A DNA stretch of 64,000 nucleotides from Granulicella mallensis (GTDB taxonomy: Bacteria > Acidobacteriota > Terriglobia > Terriglobales > Acidobacteriaceae), in NCBI RefSeq assembly GCF_014203225.1, contig NZ_JACHIO010000001.1, positions 248,001 through 312,000 of the forward strand, given 5' to 3'. Shown here piece by piece: positions 1-9,448 of this stretch (the first letter of the stretch is position 1; the number at the start of each line of letters is the position of its first letter). The translations under genes were made by a program, and so were the position numbers. The notes beneath the pieces are model-generated. The model searched no databases, was not told the DNA's origin, and worked only from the letters and a program-made list of their open reading frames with translations.

Positions 1-3000
1 ATATGCCTCCTCGGTCTTTTCTGTGCGCCTCTCGTTCGAGCCCAGATCGTTCAACCGCCGGAACCAGTTGATCCAAGCCCGATCAATGGCGAAACTTATT
101 ACCTCATCAATCGAGTCTCCGGCTTGCAGATGGATCTCAATAGCAATTCCGTAACGGCTGGCGACAAGATACTTCAGGAGACAAGAAGCTTCTCCAGCCT
201 GAGCCAGAGGTGGGCCTTCACCAAGATGCCCGATGGTAACTGGAAATTCAGCAACATCGAGAACAATCTCTGCCTGGACAGCTCCTCTTCCGGCGGCTCC
301 GCCTTAACGGTGCAGAATCCTTGCACCGTCAACACCCCGTCACAGGAATGGACCTTCACGTATGTGAACAATGGCTACAACACGATTACCAACGTCGCCA
401 CCGGCAATGTGCTGGATAGCGTCGGCGAGTCCGCCTCCGTCGGAGCGCAACTCAATCAAACGCCACTCTCCGGTTCTCCCACCGCCAATCAGCAATGGTT
501 GTTCCGCGCTGCCTACTGGCGCGGAAATGACATGTCTACCGCTGAAGTGGAAGAGTACGACCGCTCCACACCGGCTGAGAATACCGGAAACCTTCCCTGG
601 TGGCACGATGCCTATCTTCCCGGACAGGACATGCTGCAAATCTTCAAGAACGCAGGGTTGAACTCCATCCGCATCCGTCCAGCTTCGATCAGCACGACAT
701 ACCAGTACGGAAGCCTCACCTACTCGATGTCAACCGGTCCCTATACCAAATACACCCTCTCTACCGGTACCTCGACAACCTTCCCGATTAACAAGACAAG
801 CCAGGTCTTTGCGCTGACGAATCCGGGATTTGGCGCCGTCGAGTCAGATTGGTCAGGTGTTGATCTGGCTGTGCGTGCGAAGAAACTGGGGATGTCGGTC
901 TTCCTCACTCTCTTCTATGATGGCAACGGTGGCAGCAATCCTGGCAATTGGCTGAATCAGCCTCTCGCCTCGCTGGAAGGTTCTCCGGAGAATCCGAACG
1001 GAGGCAACGGCCAATACCTCGTCTACAACTACGTCAAGCAGTTGCTCGAGTTCTATCGCGCAGCCGGTGCCATGCCAGACATGGTTGCTCTGGGCAATGA
1101 AGCCAATCTCGGCCTGTTCACCAACCTCGACGGCAGCAACTACACGCCAAACGGGCCTACCATGTCGGCCGCAGCTACCGCTTTCCAACTGGCGGGATTG
1201 CAGGCCGTTGCCGATGCCGCAACTGACACCTCAAACCCGGTTCTTGGGTCGCCCGTGGCGGTGCCCCTCCGCTGCGTCGACATTGACGGCACTCCGGCCC
1301 TGGACACATTTTTCAAGGGACCGAAGACTGCCAACCTTCCCATCGATGTCGCTTGCCAGAGCTACTATCCCGGCTGGGACGGTGCTATGACTCAGGCACA
1401 GTTCAGCTACTCGCCTCACGGCGACACAAACAACAGCTTCAAGAATCCCCAGAACATTGAAGAGACAACAATGAACGCCGAAATAGCGGATCCAAACGCT
1501 GGATACCCGGTATTCACCGCAGAAGACGGCGTGGCGTACACCAATGTCGGCGGTGACACTCCGCTGGACGATTATTACGGGAGCCAGTTGAATATCACGC
1601 CTAATCCTGCAAGCCGGGGATTTGAGCGTGAATACTATATCGACCTCGAGACCGTGCAGCATAACGCTACCAACCACATGGGCATGGGCATGGACTGCTG
1701 GGCTTGCGAGTCAACGCCCATGAGCGGGGACTTCTACTCTGGTACAGGCAACGGTAACCCCGGCCAGTACTGGCTTAGCGCCCAGCTTGGTCTCTTCGAT
1801 AACTCGACTTCGACGGTGGCCGGCAGTGGGGCTGGTGAAGCTGCTCTCGACAATGCCACGTTGCCGGCCATGATGGGACTGGGCGGCAAAACGGACCCCA
1901 CGCTTAGCTACATGCTGGTAAGTGCGGTCAACGGAAACATTCTGGAGACAGCGCTGGCATCGACTGCTCCCAAGGCATCGCTCGATGTGGCTACCTATAC
2001 CGGAATCGTGAGCCAGAATCAGCAATGGCAGATTCTGGCACAGGGCGCCGATGTCGAACAGTACGGCGGGCCTGCGTACAACGGTACAAACGGGTCGAAC
2101 GGCACCATCCTGATGAACAACCTGGGCGATGGCTATTTCCAGATCGTCAACGGAAACCAGACAGGAGGAATCAACGTCCTCGACAACGGAGGTGTCACTA
2201 CCGCCAACAGCCCAGTGGTGCAGAACTCCGAAACGGCTGGCGTGACCGCGATCACCGGCACAAATGCCAGCCAGGAATGGGACATCATGTCGGTCGGAAA
2301 CTGCGGCGACATACCGGCCAACTGCACGAACCCTCCCCTGACAGCGACCGGGGATTACTACATGATCGTCAACAAAAACAGTGGTCTCGTCCTTGCCTTG
2401 TCAGGGTCCGCGATCCAGCAACAAACGCCGACCTCTCCCTCCAACGGCGACTGGATGGTGCCCGCGAACCAGGGACAACTATGGCAGATTGTTCCCGTCC
2501 ATATCAGCGCAACAAGCACCCCTGCGATATTGGCGTTTGCCTCCGCACCACCCACGTCCGTTCCTGTCGGAGGCAACCTCGGTACGATCAATGTCAACGT
2601 TCAGAATACGGCCGGGTCGCTCATTGGATCTCCGTCGGAACCTGTGACGCTGACTGTCACGGGTCCTTCAGGGTTCAACCAGACTGCTGCAAGCTCCGCA
2701 GGTGTAGCCAGCTTCAACCTGAGCGGTGCTCCTCTGAACGTACCCGGTGTTTATTCCCTCTCGGCCAGCAGTCCTAATCTGGTTAGCGCCACGGCCTCCT
2801 TCTCGGTGGTCGTGGCTCCCACATCAATCACTACAACCAGTCTGCCGAGTGGCACGGTGGGAACAACCTATTCGGCCACGCTCGCAGCCACTGGTGGCGT
2901 TCCGCCGTATACCTGGAGTATCCCCAGCGGCCTTCCGCCCGGGCTGACTCTTAACGCCGGTACGGGCGTCATCTCGGGCACTCCGACGCAGGCCGGCACG

Positions 3001-3591
3001 GACAACTTCACGGTACAAATCTCCGACTCTGAGAGCACACCCGCAACCTCATCGGCGAGTCTCTCTATCACGATCGCTCCCGCTCCGTCACCCACGATCA
3101 CGGCAAGCTCGACCACAGTGACCATCTCTGCGCCGGGTGGCTCCGGTTCAACCACGCTGACCGTGGTGAACTTTGCCAACAGCGCTATTACTTTCACCTG
3201 CTCCGGTCTACCGGTGGGAGCCTCCTGCAACCCCGGTGCTCTGAGCAACTCCGATACATCGACCCTTCAGATCACCACAACCGCGGCCAGCATGGCTCTG
3301 GTGTCACCGGCAAAGGATAGCAAGGCGCAAATGATGTATGCGCTGGCGCTACCCGGCCTGCTGGCGATCGGTGGATTGTTCGCCACGAGAAAGCGGCAAT
3401 GGCAACGGTTATTCCTGCTACTGTTGCTGCTCTCCACTGGCATGATGATGACCGCATGCAATGGGAGTAACAACAGTGGCAATAGTGGAGGCGGCACCAG
3501 CGGGACCCCCACGGGTACCAGCACCGTCACCGTAACGGCCACGGATGGCGGCCAGACAGCAACTCTCCCGATCACTCTGGTTGTACAGTAG
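1..3591 (+). CDS. Secreted GH53-type endo-beta-1,4-galactanase with ricin-type and Ig-like domains (5' end outside window)
   Basis: The frame is open from base 1, and its first codons end a signal peptide (hydrophobic run, then ALVRAQ-like cleavage region), so only a few N-terminal residues are missing. Order seen: ricin-type beta-trefoil (about bases 90-510, QQW/QEW repeats), a GH53-like barrel (about 520-1900), a second ricin-type region (about 1905-2500), an Ig-like stretch, a putative-Ig (He_PIG) domain (about 2820-3090, [17 protein letters not shown]), then a hydrophobic segment and low-complexity tail. In the barrel, [11 protein letters not shown] carries the presumed acid/base Glu and VFTAEDG the presumed nucleophile Glu. 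GH53 enzymes cut arabinogalactan-type beta-1,4-galactan. The C-terminal hydrophobic stretch followed by basic residues may hold it at the cell surface. Family call is good; exact substrate is inferred. Confidence 0.82.
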   Translation: MCLLGLFCAPLVRAQIVQPPEPVDPSPINGETYYLINRVSGLQMDLNSNSVTAGDKILQETRSFSSLSQRWAFTKMPDGNWKFSNIENNLCLDSSSSGGSALTVQNPCTVNTPSQEWTFTYVNNGYNTITNVATGNVLDSVGESASVGAQLNQTPLSGSPTANQQWLFRAAYWRGNDMSTAEVEEYDRSTPAENTGNLPWWHDAYLPGQDMLQIFKNAGLNSIRIRPASISTTYQYGSLTYSMSTGPYTKYTLSTGTSTTFPINKTSQVFALTNPGFGAVESDWSGVDLAVRAKKLGMSVFLTLFYDGNGGSNPGNWLNQPLASLEGSPENPNGGNGQYLVYNYVKQLLEFYRAAGAMPDMVALGNEANLGLFTNLDGSNYTPNGPTMSAAATAFQLAGLQAVADAATDTSNPVLGSPVAVPLRCVDIDGTPALDTFFKGPKTANLPIDVACQSYYPGWDGAMTQAQFSYSPHGDTNNSFKNPQNIEETTMNAEIADPNAGYPVFTAEDGVAYTNVGGDTPLDDYYGSQLNITPNPASRGFEREYYIDLETVQHNATNHMGMGMDCWACESTPMSGDFYSGTGNGNPGQYWLSAQLGLFDNSTSTVAGSGAGEAALDNATLPAMMGLGGKTDPTLSYMLVSAVNGNILETALASTAPKASLDVATYTGIVSQNQQWQILAQGADVEQYGGPAYNGTNGSNGTILMNNLGDGYFQIVNGNQTGGINVLDNGGVTTANSPVVQNSETAGVTAITGTNASQEWDIMSVGNCGDIPANCTNPPLTATGDYYMIVNKNSGLVLALSGSAIQQQTPTSPSNGDWMVPANQGQLWQIVPVHISATSTPAILAFASAPPTSVPVGGNLGTINVNVQNTAGSLIGSPSEPVTLTVTGPSGFNQTAASSAGVASFNLSGAPLNVPGVYSLSASSPNLVSATASFSVVVAPTSITTTSLPSGTVGTTYSATLAATGGVPPYTWSIPSGLPPGLTLNAGTGVISGTPTQAGTDNFTVQISDSESTPATSSASLSITIAPAPSPTITASSTTVTISAPGGSGSTTLTVVNFANSAITFTCSGLPVGASCNPGALSNSDTSTLQITTTAASMALVSPAKDSKAQMMYALALPGLLAIGGLFATRKRQWQRLFLLLLLLSTGMMMTACNGSNNSGNSGGGTSGTPTGTSTVTVTATDGGQTATLPITLVVQ

Positions 3592-3613
3592 CGGCATCTT
3601 CCATCCGGAACAA

Positions 3614-3647
3614 CGCAAAGGCGCTGCACTTGTGCAGCGCCTTTGCG
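3614..3647. terminator. Bidirectional hairpin terminator
   Basis: Perfect inverted repeat with 16-bp arms (3614-3629 and 3632-3647) and a 2-nt centre, lying between two convergent genes that end at 3591 and 3662. GC-rich stem; the AAA/TTT inside the arms gives short U runs in either direction. Likely serves both genes. Confidence 0.75.
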
Positions 3648-3661
3648 CTTCGCAACAAACC

Positions 3662-4762
3662 TTAGTGCTTCGGCTCCGACTCAGCCAACAACTCTACAAG
3701 GTAGTCCTTCCAAATAGCGGCCGCTGTATGTGTGCCATGGCCGCGCGTCACATCGGAGATGGGAATCAACACGAACTTTGCGTGTGGCATCTCCTGCACC
3801 TGCTTCTGCGCGATGCCAAGCTCCGGCGGGTTGATGAAGTCATCCGCGGAGTTGATCCACATCACAGGCACCTTGATCTTTTTCAGGTTCGCACTCGGAT
3901 CGTAGTTCCTCGAAGCGTCGACGTAATAGATCATGTTGTTCGCGTCGGTTGAAGCGACCGTGCGGTCCAGATACTTGTCGACATACCCCTCCGCAGCCAC
4001 TCGTGTGGGGTAGAGCTTCTGCATCTGCAATGGCGCGGACCCCATGATCAGCAACATCTCGTTTGCACTGCGCAGGCCTTCGACAGGCTCACTCGTGTAC
4101 TCGCCCTCTTTCCAGTTTGGGTCCCGCTCGATGTTCTCAATCGCCATATAGCGCGTCATCCGATTCCGCCCGGCAAGTGCGACCGCATTACACGCCAGCG
4201 GCATCAAGGCATCCATGAAGTCAGGATAGGTCTCGCCCCACACAAAACTCTGCATGCAGCCCATCGATGTGCCAAGAATCAGCCGAAGGTGGTCAACGTG
4301 CAAACCTTCCAGCAGCATCTGGTGCTGTGAGCGAACCATGTCGTCGTAGTCATAGTGCGGAAACCGCATGTGCAGTCCATCGGACGGCTTGGAGGAGCCG
4401 CCTTGTCCGATGTCATCCGGAAAGATCAGGAAGTACTTCGTGATGTCCAGCGGTTGACCGGGCCCAAAGAGAACCGTGGAGAACTGCGGCGCAAAGAGCG
4501 TGTGCTCGTCGCCGCCGGTGCCGTGAAGCAGGAGGACTGCATTGTCGACGAGCCCTGCGCTATTCCGATGCGGTGACCCCAGCGTGAGGTAGTGCAGGTT
4601 AAGCTCAGGAATTGTCTCGCCAGTACCGAAGTGAAAGTCCTTCGCCGTATACACGCCCTGCACGCCTTTATAGGCCGGAGTAGCAGGTGTTTGAGCGGAT
4701 AGGGCCTGTGCAGCGACAAGCGAGGAGAGACTGAAGACTGTGAGTGAGAGAAGGTGGCGCAC
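3662..4762 (-). CDS. Secreted alpha/beta hydrolase, homoserine O-acetyltransferase (MetX)-like family
   Basis: 366 aa from a GTG at 4762, which is preceded by TAGGAG at proper spacing and begins a clean signal peptide (RHLLSLTVFSLSSLVAAQALSAQ region). The frame stays open to 4891 but that extension has no coding look. The nucleophile elbow is GTSMGCMQ, the acid is in NSADDF, and the histidine is in RGHGTHT, so a full Ser-Asp-His triad is visible. MetX-like fold proteins with signal peptides are usually annotated only as alpha/beta hydrolases; a periplasmic location argues against a role in methionine synthesis. It is convergent with the galactanase gene and lies downstream of two DUF1080 genes on the same strand. 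Substrate unknown. Confidence 0.8.
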   Translation of the reverse strand: MRHLLSLTVFSLSSLVAAQALSAQTPATPAYKGVQGVYTAKDFHFGTGETIPELNLHYLTLGSPHRNSAGLVDNAVLLLHGTGGDEHTLFAPQFSTVLFGPGQPLDITKYFLIFPDDIGQGGSSKPSDGLHMRFPHYDYDDMVRSQHQMLLEGLHVDHLRLILGTSMGCMQSFVWGETYPDFMDALMPLACNAVALAGRNRMTRYMAIENIERDPNWKEGEYTSEPVEGLRSANEMLLIMGSAPLQMQKLYPTRVAAEGYVDKYLDRTVASTDANNMIYYVDASRNYDPSANLKKIKVPVMWINSADDFINPPELGIAQKQVQEMPHAKFVLIPISDVTRGHGTHTAAAIWKDYLVELLAESEPKH

Positions 4763-4854
4763 GCGGCAAACTCCTATAGGCACAAATATTCCGTAGGCCA
4801 AGCATATCGCAGTCACAACTGCCGAAGTCGTTCCCGTATCGGGAAAGCCGCTAC

Positions 4855-5709
4855 TCACACGAGCGACTTGACTTCGATCCTTCGGAACCAAATCTCCGCA
4901 AACTCAATTTCAATCGCGATCTTCCCACGCGTCAGCGGAATGAATTTGCCCGGATTTTGAGGGTCAGGCTGCTGCAATCCTGAGATCGAATTGACGGCTC
5001 TTCCATTCACAAGATGCGCGGCCTGATCTCCCTGCCAGATCACTTCCACAACGTTCCAGTCATTGAGATTCTCGAAGTTGCCATCCTTCTTCAGTCTCCC
5101 TGTCACTGGCTCGGCGGCGGGCTGCCCCTTCGCGGCGCGCGTCCCATTCACCGTTGGAAACCCGTGTTCCCTGCTAACGCCTTGCGCGAACAGGCCGGCA
5201 CCATGATCCCCTTGAATGCCACGGACTCCGCTGACGAGAAAGAAATCACCAACATCTCCTTCCTCAATCTGGCACTCAACACAGGTAGGCCAAACCTTAT
5301 CGGCACCCACCAGACCGTACAGCAAACCGTTGTCGCGCTTCGAGATACTACGCGGCTCAAACTGCTTCACGCCCCACTTGTACTCCACACGAATGCGAAC
5401 ATTTTCAAACTCCTGGTTCGTCGCCAGGTAGCCGGGTTCGAAGTGCTCGTCCGTCACCTGGTTGCCCAGGATATGAAGCATCTCCTCTTCCATCGTCACC
5501 ATCTTCTTCGCCTCGGCAACGCTCTTCCCGGACTTCTCGAGCATGGTGTACCAGCCCGTCAGGTCGCGGCCATTCAACAACGAAACCCACCCATCCGCAC
5601 CGGCAGGCGGCAACGGCAGAGGCTTCGTTTGAGCCAGTGACCGATGCGGTAAAACCGCACAGCCCAAGGCGAAAGAGGCACCAGTTTTCAGCAAATGACG
5701 ACGGTTCAT
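4855..5709 (-). CDS. Secreted DUF1080 (3-keto-disaccharide hydrolase-like) protein
   Basis: 284 aa starting at the ATG at 5709, which has GGAG six bases upstream; a longer frame begins at 5736 but lacks a site. The N-terminus MNRRHLLKTGASFALGCAV is a Tat-like/Sec signal. The body has the family's WVSLLNGRDLTGWY opening, an internal RVEYKWG strand, and closes with IAIEIEFAEIWFRRIEVK, the usual last strands of the concanavalin-like fold. DUF1080 proteins act on 3-keto-glycosides made by periplasmic Gfo/Idh/MocA oxidoreductases, in known cases. The next gene on this strand belongs to the same family, with 96 bp between them, so they probably work together in oligosaccharide breakdown. Confidence 0.85.
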   Translation of the reverse strand: MNRRHLLKTGASFALGCAVLPHRSLAQTKPLPLPPAGADGWVSLLNGRDLTGWYTMLEKSGKSVAEAKKMVTMEEEMLHILGNQVTDEHFEPGYLATNQEFENVRIRVEYKWGVKQFEPRSISKRDNGLLYGLVGADKVWPTCVECQIEEGDVGDFFLVSGVRGIQGDHGAGLFAQGVSREHGFPTVNGTRAAKGQPAAEPVTGRLKKDGNFENLNDWNVVEVIWQGDQAAHLVNGRAVNSISGLQQPDPQNPGKFIPLTRGKIAIEIEFAEIWFRRIEVKSLV

Positions 5710-5805
5710 AAGTCTCCGGTTCTCACAACTCCACAACGTCTAAGCGATACAGGAGAACTCTACTATCTGACTGCACGAAGCGACAACACCTTAGCCATCG
5801 AAACG

Positions 5806-6642
5806 CTACTTGAGTTCTCTCACCCAGATATTGCGAAAGCTGATCGGTTCGCTATGGTCACCGTGCGCCTGCAGTTTAATCGGAGCGGTATCGTACTTCT
5901 TATACGTGGGCTGGCCCACATATAGTGTCTCTCCCTTTAGCTCGAAGTGGTTCTGCACCAGCACACCATTAAAGAACACGGTGATAAAAGCCGGGCTCTT
6001 CAACGAACCATCGGAATTGAACCGCGGAGCAGTCCACACCACATCGTAACTTTGCCACTCGCCTGGCTTACGCGCCGGATTCACCAGCGGAATACCTTGC
6101 TTATAAATGCTTCCGGCCTGGCCGTTCACATAGGTCTTGTTGATGTACGAGTCGAGTATCTGCAGCTCATATCCGCTATCGCCTGTACCGGTGGAGGCCA
6201 GAAACACACCACTGTTTCCGCGCGCCTGATCGCTACCCGTAATGTTGGATGGAATCCTCCACTCAACGTGAAGTTGATAATCTCTGAAGGTCTTCTTTGT
6301 CTCAATGTTACCGACGCCCTGCGCCTTGCTCACGGTCACGATACCGTCATGAACGATCCACTTCGCAGGCGATTTATCCGAGGTAGATACCCACTCATCA
6401 AGGTTCTTCCCATCAAACAGGACGGTGGCATCCGAGGGAGGCATACTGTTTTCGTTGCCCGGTTGCACCACAGGCGGCACCGGCTCCCACACCTCGGTGT
6501 CTTCATGTTTCGGCACATGTGCCGGCGCCCCAACCTGCTGTCCCGCTCCCTGGGATGCGGCAACTTGTTGTGCCAGTACCGGAGTGGAAACGGCTATCAG
6601 GATAAGAAGTTTGGAGAATCGTAGCGAACCAGTACGCATCAT
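5806..6642 (-). CDS. Secreted DUF1080 (3-keto-disaccharide hydrolase-like) protein
   Basis: 278 aa with signal peptide (LLILIAVSTPVLAQQ). After a short linker comes ATVLFDGKNLDEWVS, the family's opening motif. Further landmarks are DYQLHVEWRIP, GNSGVFLAS, YELQILDSY, GEWQSYDVVW and the closing EPISFRNIWVRELK, all typical of full-length DUF1080 proteins. It precedes the other DUF1080 gene and the MetX-like hydrolase on the minus strand and may form one transcription unit with them. Sequence is closer to the family consensus than its downstream neighbour. The reaction (hydrolysis of 3-keto glycosides) is family knowledge, not shown here. Confidence 0.9.
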   Translation of the reverse strand: MMRTGSLRFSKLLILIAVSTPVLAQQVAASQGAGQQVGAPAHVPKHEDTEVWEPVPPVVQPGNENSMPPSDATVLFDGKNLDEWVSTSDKSPAKWIVHDGIVTVSKAQGVGNIETKKTFRDYQLHVEWRIPSNITGSDQARGNSGVFLASTGTGDSGYELQILDSYINKTYVNGQAGSIYKQGIPLVNPARKPGEWQSYDVVWTAPRFNSDGSLKSPAFITVFFNGVLVQNHFELKGETLYVGQPTYKKYDTAPIKLQAHGDHSEPISFRNIWVRELK

Positions 6643-6871
6643 GTCTAAAACGATACAACGAGTGCCCAGCCCAAATCACTCAGGATCGACCAGCAGGACG
6701 TCAGAGCCATCCACCGCCCCCTGAAGTAGGACTAGCCCCCCTTCTTGCCGGTTGCAGGCGCACCTTCCACGGACGGCTGCGAGCGTAGTTGTTCTACCTG
6801 CGCCTGCGACTCCATCGAGTCCCCACAAGCTTTTCACGGATCGACTTCGCAACATGAAGGTAAAACGAAGT

Positions 6872-9079
6872 TTACGGAAGGTCAATATCGAAACGGTAGA
6901 CCTCGCTCATGCCAGCTTGCTGCAGGACGACGGGCACGCCGTCAGGTGTGACCGAAAGGCGCCACGGGGGGAACCCCGTTCTTCGAAGCTTTTTTGCATC
7001 GAAATATTTCTCCACCTTGCCAGTGGAAGGGTATGCAGCAAAGATGCCATTGTCGGCACCCTGCCGCGTATCGAAAAAAACAGTCTTCGAATCAGGGCTC
7101 CAGATAAGATCATTCACCGGCTGGTCAGTTAGTTTTGACCAATGGCCCGTCTGGAAATCAAGGAGCATAAGTGCCTGGGTACCCGATGCCGTCGCGGCAA
7201 TGTATCTTCCGTCAGGGGACCAGCGAGCATTGTAGAGGCCCTCGGAGCCTGAGAGCTTTTCTTGCTGCCCGCTTTTGATGTCCCTGATTGTTATGAAGAT
7301 ATCTCCCTGCAACTGAAAGCCCCGGTCAACATCTTGTCCGTATGCGACTTTATCTCCCTTGGCGGAGAAGGTCGCGACCCCGCTAACCTGGGCAGCATTC
7401 GTGAGGTTGCTCACCGAAAGTCCGTCCACTGATACCTCACAGATCTGCCATGCCTCACCTGGGATTGCGCATTGATAGACGAGGTTGGCGCTGTCCGGTG
7501 ACCATTGCGGCGCCCGCGTCATCCTGCCAGGTCGACTCAACTGGAGTTTCTCCGAGCCATCGGGCCGGCTTCGCCATAGGCTTCCTCCCGGAAACAAGGT
7601 GTACGCGATCCAATGGCCGTCGCGGGAGAACGTCACCGTATCGGCTGAAAGATCTTCAGGGAGTGGCTGGACATAACTGCCTTCACCTCTCGGGAGTCGA
7701 ATTAATTCTCCTCTCGCCTCATGTCCGATTGCGTACAGACGTTTATTGTCGTGACTGATGATCGGTGCATTCCAGAAGTCAACAGGACCAGAGACGAGTT
7801 CCTGTTCAGTTTCCTTGAGCAGGAACTTGATATTTCGTCTTTCGTCTCGAATCCATAGAGAACTTCGATACCCCTCATCGACGACGTAGACAAAATATTT
7901 GCCATCGGAACTCCACGATCCGCAACATACCGTGTGTTCATGGGGACTACCAGCGAGAAGCGGTGTCAAAGAACCGTCGGCAACATTAATATCCAAGAGA
8001 CTTTGTCGATAGTCGCCCGCCCAGGTTGTGAGGCGGATGTGCTTTCCATCAGGAGACCACTCCGGCCAATATGCAACATTCGGCAGCGTAGCGAGCGTTC
8101 TTACGTTCCCTCCCGCTTGATCGGCGAGCAAAAGCTGCCTTCCCTTGATGACAGCGAGCGTATTCTCATCGGGAGAGACCGCGATGGTTCTCCCGCTCAG
8201 ACCGTCGAGATGGGACGCGCCCCCGGACGCAGACAACACGGTAAAGGGCGAAGCGGAATCCCACGGAACTCCAAAGAGCAGTCTGTAGGGTTCATGCACG
8301 ATGCTCAATCCTCGCCCTCCCGTCACCGGCGACGGAATGCGCATGATGCGTTCGCCATCCGTGTTGTACAGGGCAAGGTAATTAAGGTTGTCAATTGTTT
8401 CATTCACATAGAGGTAATCGCCGTTGAGTAGAAGCGGTAGATGTATGCTCTTCTGCATCCCGTCGTTTGTAACCCCTACTGATCGAAGAATCGTCGGGTG
8501 GGGTATGGATACGTGTCCAAGATTCCATCCGGCCAGACCAAGACACACAAGGAGTCCAATAATGAGGGTGAGGAGGAGCCTTTCGCGCGTAAGGAGCACC
8601 TTCACGTCTGAATACGCGCCGGGTCTCACCTGCTTCAATATTGTGGCGAAAGGCGACCGAACGTCTTCTCTTCCCTCGTTGACCGCAGGCTTTGAGAGCT
8701 GGTCGGCTTCAATACTGGTGGCTTCAGTATTTGTAGCTTCACTACTTGTGTAGCCCACACTATTCGGAACCAGAGCTGTCGGCGCCAGGCGATACCCCTG
8801 ACGTGAAACCGTCTCGATGAACTCTCCTCCATCCGGAAGCCTCCCCAGGGCTTTGCGCAAAAGGAAGATGGTTTGCGTTAGATTGCCATCTTCAACGATG
8901 GCATCCTTCCAAACAACCTCGAAGAACTTCTCCTTTGGAACGATGCGACCACGGGCGCTGACGATCAACTCAAGGGTCTCAAGTTGTCTCGTAGTAAGAC
9001 TAATGATCTCAAAATCTCTGCGTAATCTCAGTGGAGATCGTTCTAGCGAGAATGGTCCAAAGCGCTCTAAATTCTTCAT
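6872..9079 (-). CDS. CadC-like winged-helix regulator with TM segment and periplasmic WD40/TolB-type beta-propeller
   Basis: 735 aa from the ATG at 9079 (AAGGG eight bases upstream); in-frame starts at 9097 and 9112 are possible. Residues ~5-100 form an OmpR/CadC-type winged helix (LERFGPFSLE, LTTRQLETLELIV, VWKDAIVEDGNLTQTIFLLRKAL, FIETVSRQGYRL). A single membrane segment follows (LLLTLIIGLLVCLGLAGW), then about 500 residues of propeller blades with repeated WSPDGK/WSPDSK motifs (PEWSPDGKH, PQWSPDSAN, ARWSPDGRY, LIWSPDSKT). This is a common architecture in acidobacteria: a one-component membrane regulator whose outer part presumably senses a ligand. It is divergent from the sigma-54 activator at 9449. 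Target genes are unknown; the DUF1080 genes directly downstream are candidates. Confidence 0.88.
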   Translation of the reverse strand: MKNLERFGPFSLERSPLRLRRDFEIISLTTRQLETLELIVSARGRIVPKEKFFEVVWKDAIVEDGNLTQTIFLLRKALGRLPDGGEFIETVSRQGYRLAPTALVPNSVGYTSSEATNTEATSIEADQLSKPAVNEGREDVRSPFATILKQVRPGAYSDVKVLLTRERLLLTLIIGLLVCLGLAGWNLGHVSIPHPTILRSVGVTNDGMQKSIHLPLLLNGDYLYVNETIDNLNYLALYNTDGERIMRIPSPVTGGRGLSIVHEPYRLLFGVPWDSASPFTVLSASGGASHLDGLSGRTIAVSPDENTLAVIKGRQLLLADQAGGNVRTLATLPNVAYWPEWSPDGKHIRLTTWAGDYRQSLLDINVADGSLTPLLAGSPHEHTVCCGSWSSDGKYFVYVVDEGYRSSLWIRDERRNIKFLLKETEQELVSGPVDFWNAPIISHDNKRLYAIGHEARGELIRLPRGEGSYVQPLPEDLSADTVTFSRDGHWIAYTLFPGGSLWRSRPDGSEKLQLSRPGRMTRAPQWSPDSANLVYQCAIPGEAWQICEVSVDGLSVSNLTNAAQVSGVATFSAKGDKVAYGQDVDRGFQLQGDIFITIRDIKSGQQEKLSGSEGLYNARWSPDGRYIAATASGTQALMLLDFQTGHWSKLTDQPVNDLIWSPDSKTVFFDTRQGADNGIFAAYPSTGKVEKYFDAKKLRRTGFPPWRLSVTPDGVPVVLQQAGMSEVYRFDIDLP

Positions 9080-9448
9080 TTTATTACCCTTAGCCATCCA
9101 AACAAGCGTCAAACCATCAATTCCTTACCATTTGAGGACTTGCTAAGAACGTGATGCTACTTTGGGATCAATCAACGTTCGTATTAACCACAACCGTGAT
9201 GCCTAGTAGCAAAAGCTATGCCATTTCAAGATTTGCAGGTATGGAAGAGTTGAAATGTGTCCTGTATTGATATCGAGATCTGGTACGTATTTGAGATTAG
9301 GTGTAACTGCCGCTCACCTATGTGACATTCGTCACATGTCACAAGCGATACGTGTGTCAAGCTCCAAGCTGGATTTTCAGGGGTCGGAGATTAGTTCCGG
9401 CCTGTATTCGGGCCCAAAGGCAAAGAACTTTCTCGTAAAGGTGGTCCA
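9080..9448. other. Divergent control region between the CadC-like regulator and the sigma-54 activator
   Basis: 369 bp without a credible gene. It contains the Crp-type palindrome at 9321-9336 and, just after it, a further TGTCACA half-site. No GG-N10-GC sigma-54 promoter with good context was found towards the activator gene. Confidence 0.6.
9321..9336. promoter_or_regulatory. Crp/Fnr-family operator, TGTGA-N6-TCACA
   Basis: The 16-bp TGTGACATTCGTCACA matches the TGTGA-N6-TCACA consensus at all ten fixed positions. It lies 113 bp before the start codon of the sigma-54 activator at 9449 and 242 bp before the divergent regulator. The Crp-type protein at 53197 has a recognition helix of the type that reads TGTGA, so it is the natural candidate binder. 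Confidence 0.72.

Noticed and set aside
2025-2777. 250-codon open frame in another frame of the galactanase gene
   Set aside because: Arg/Gln/Cys-rich translation typical of an out-of-frame reading of a high-GC gene.
5947-6624. 225-codon open frame opposite the DUF1080 gene
   Set aside because: Shadow of a gene with a clear signal peptide and family motifs; no ribosome site or domain of its own.
6643-6871. Small gene between the DUF1080 and CadC-like genes
   Set aside because: Open frames here are short, Arg-rich and lack ribosome sites; the 229 bp look non-coding.
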